A stretch of 64,000 bases of DNA, taken from positions 1,178,001 through 1,242,000 of the forward strand of contig NZ_MWFK01000001.1 of the NCBI RefSeq assembly GCF_002078175.1, in the 5' to 3' direction. The position numbers were made by a program, and so were the translations under genes. Below are positions 62,901 to 64,000 of the stretch, in pieces. This DNA comes from Streptomyces sp. M41(2017). Lineage in GTDB: Bacteria > Actinomycetota > Actinomycetes > Streptomycetales > Streptomycetaceae. The stretch's first letter is position 1. Each line of letters opens with the position of its first letter. The notes below the pieces were generated by a model that was not told the DNA's origin, did not search any database, and was given only the letters and a program-made list of their open reading frames with translations.

Positions 62901-64000
62901 CCTGGCCGGTCCAGGTGGCGGCGAAGGCCTCCTGGAACCGCTCGCGGCCGTCGTCGCCGAGGTGGTCGCCGTTGCCGTTCGGGGACTTCGGCAGCCGGAG
63001 CCCGAAGTCGTAGATCCACGCCGTCGTACGGTCCGAGCAGCGCAGTTCGTACGGACGCTCGTCGGTGACCTCGACGCCCATCCGGTTCAGGGCGGGCAGC
63101 ACCGCCGAGAGGGAGACCTGCTCGCCGGTGCGGTAGATCTTGAACCGGCGCTCGCCGGGGGCCGCGCCGACCGGCTCGTAGAGGCTGAGCGCGAAGTCCT
63201 TGCTCTGCTCCTGGCCGAGCGCCTGGAGGTGCACCAGGTCGGCGACCGCGGAACGCGGCGAGTGGTCGGCCTTGTAGCCCTCGGGGAACGCGTTGCCGTA
63301 GTGGCGCAGCAGTTCGGCGGCTCGCTCCTCACCGCACTCGGCGGTCAGTGCCTCGCCGAAGCCGTCGGCCCAGGAGCGGGCGGCCTCGACGAGACGCGCC
63401 TCGATCCGGTCCTTGTCGGCGTCGGAGAGCTGCGCCAGCTCGGTGCCCGGCTCGACGCGGACCACGAAGTGCAGCCGGGACAGGATCGACTCGGTGTTCC
63501 AGGCCGTGAAGTCGACGCTGGTGCCGTTGAGCTCTTCCTTGAGGATGTCGATGATCCGCAGGCGCACGCCGGTGGTGTAGCGGTCGCGCGGCAGGTAGAC
63601 GAGGGCCGAGTAGTAGCGGCCGTACTCGTCCTGGCGCAGGTACAGCCGCAGCCGGCGGCGCTCCTGGAGGTACAGGACGGAGGTGACGATCGCCCGGAGC
63701 TCGTCGGCGGGCGTCTGGAACAGCTCGTCGCGCGGGTACGTCTCCAGGATCTGGAGCAGGTCGCGGCCGTCGTGGCTGTTGGGCGAGAACCCGGCCCCGC
63801 GCAGGACTTCCTCGACCTTGCGGCGCACGACGGGCACGCGGCGCACGGACTCGGTGTACGCGGCGGACGAGAAGAGGCCGAGGAAGCGGCGCTCGCCGAC
63901 GACCTCGCCGTTCTCGTCGAACTTCTTGACCCCGACGTAGTCCAGGTACGACGGCCGGTGCACGGTGGCGCGGCTGTTCGCCTTGGTCAGGACGAGCAGC
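59992..64000 (-). CDS. gdh: NAD-specific glutamate dehydrogenase, 180-kDa class (5' end beyond window)
   Basis: The visible 1336 codons are the C-terminal four fifths of a large GDH (full length in Streptomyces about 1650 residues, recalled). The catalytic part is seen in FGKVARGGLRWSDRREDFR and PVGAKGGFVAKQLPD, the NAD domain in VVGVGDMSGDVFGNGML and GGEGGNLGLTQ-like sequence, and FIDPDP and NNYAQN are also family-typical. It oxidises glutamate to 2-oxoglutarate and ammonia in a catabolic role. No start is present; the frame is open to base 64000 (LLVLTKANSRATVHRPSYLD at the edge). The stop is TAG at 59994-59992. Confidence 0.96.
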   Translation of the reverse strand, partial: LLVLTKANSRATVHRPSYLDYVGVKKFDENGEVVGERRFLGLFSSAAYTESVRRVPVVRRKVEEVLRGAGFSPNSHDGRDLLQILETYPRDELFQTPADELRAIVTSVLYLQERRRLRLYLRQDEYGRYYSALVYLPRDRYTTGVRLRIIDILKEELNGTSVDFTAWNTESILSRLHFVVRVEPGTELAQLSDADKDRIEARLVEAARSWADGFGEALTAECGEERAAELLRHYGNAFPEGYKADHSPRSAVADLVHLQALGQEQSKDFALSLYEPVGAAPGERRFKIYRTGEQVSLSAVLPALNRMGVEVTDERPYELRCSDRTTAWIYDFGLRLPKSPNGNGDHLGDDGRERFQEAFAATWTGQAENDGFNALVLSAGLNWRQSMVLRAYAKYLRQAGSTFSQDYMEDTLRNNVHTTRLLVSLFEARMSPERQRAGVELTDALLEELDAALDQVASLDEDRILRSFLHLIKATLRTNFFQKTADGTPHAYVSMKFDPTAIPDLPAPRPAFEIWVYSPRVEGVHLRFGKVARGGLRWSDRREDFRTEILGLVKAQMVKNTVIVPVGAKGGFVAKQLPDPSADRDAWLAEGIRSYRTFISALLDITDNLVAGEIVPPADVVRHDEDDTYLVVAADKGTATFSDIANEVAESYDFWLGDAFASGGSAGYDHKKMGITARGAWESVKRHFRELGVDTQSQDFTVVGVGDMSGDVFGNGMLLSEHIRLVAAFDHRHIFIDPDPVAETSYAERRRLFELPRSSWADYDTGLISAGGGVFPRSAKAIPVNAHIREALGIESKVAKMTPADLMRAILQAPVDLLWNGGIGTYVKSSAESNAEVGDKANDAIRVDGAELRVKVVGEGGNLGLTQLGRIEFAQTGGKINTDAIDNSAGVDTSDHEVNIKILLNAVVANGDLTVKQRNKLLAEMTDEVGALVLRNNYAQNTAIANALAQSPSMLHAQQRFMRHLVREGHLDRALEFLPSERQIRERLTAGQGLTGPETAVLLAYTKITVSTDLLATSLPDDPYLQSLLHAYFPTALRDRFREQIEGHALSREIVTTVLVNDTVNTGGTSFLHRLREETGASLEEIVRAQTAARAIFNSSAVWDAVEALDNVVAADVQTRIRLHSRRLVERGTRWLLNNRPQPLQLAETITFFSAGVEQVWSELPKLLRGADLEWYQQICDELTNAGVPDELATRVAGFSSAFPALDIVSVADRTGKDPMAVAEVYYDLADRLGITQLMDRIIELPRADRWQSMARASIREDLYAAHAALTADVLAVGDGTSTPEQRFEAWQEKNAPILGRARATLEEIRGSDSFDLANLSVAMRTMRTLLRAHS

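Overview
The window is high-GC actinobacterial DNA. Strong third-position GC, GTG starts, ATGA/GTGA start-stop overlaps, paired Ser/Thr kinases, an LAETG sortase substrate and a 180-kDa-class NAD-glutamate dehydrogenase all point to a Streptomyces chromosome core region. From memory, the gene order resembles the stretch of the S. coelicolor chromosome that runs from matAB through smpB, ftsEX, prfB, pkaA/pkaB and ohrA/ohrR to a wall-polymer locus and gdh. I could not run a search to confirm this.

Layout. (1) 1-1333, minus: a lipoprotein and a secreted protein, translationally coupled, the second cut by the window edge. (2) 1607-7175, minus: a PNAG-type exopolysaccharide locus, with a membrane-anchored Pro-rich protein (matA-like), a NodB deacetylase/GT2 synthase fusion (matB-like) and an acyltransferase. 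(3) 7337-9822: a LysR regulator divergent from an MFS exporter. (4) 9852-16298, plus: a LacI-type regulon with two operator-like palindromes, a lipoprotein binding protein, two permeases, a GH31 alpha-xylosidase and a LacI regulator, all tightly coupled. (5) 16481-20510, minus: ssrA (tmRNA), smpB, a CtpA-type protease, ftsX and ftsE. (6) 20834-24610: a small zinc-ribbon membrane protein, an LAETG wall protein with an EPT-repeat stalk, prfB and a pkaB-type kinase. (7) 24716-30703: a pkaA-type kinase divergent from a large FHA/FtsK-EssC-like protein whose P-loop lysine is arginine. (8) 30960-34625: a second CUT1 sugar ABC transporter with a MalF-like insert and no glycosidase. (9) 34777-50209: three tandem GT2-TagF fusions and four multi-span GT-C-type membrane proteins, interrupted by ohr/ohrR, followed by a GT2 protein. 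(10) 50276-59707: galE, an ADP-ribosylglycohydrolase, a TetR regulator with two near-identical 28-bp operators, a TagGH-type exporter, a GT4, a fourth GT2-TagF fusion and a GtrA protein. (11) 59992 to the window end, minus: gdh, lacking its 5' part.

How it fits together. The 34.8-59.7 kb block carries most parts of a wall glycopolymer pathway: polymerases (TagF-like), sugar decorators (GT2, GT4, GT-C, GalE, GtrA) and an export ABC. I see no tagO, tagA, CDP-glycerol cytidylyltransferase or LCP ligase here, so initiation and ligation must be encoded elsewhere. Neither sugar ABC operon encodes an ATPase; in Streptomyces these usually share MsiK. The most unusual observations are a TagF-like paralogue in which the family histidine is replaced, the degenerate FHA/FtsK-like protein beside two kinases, and the repeated 28-bp operators in front of tagG.
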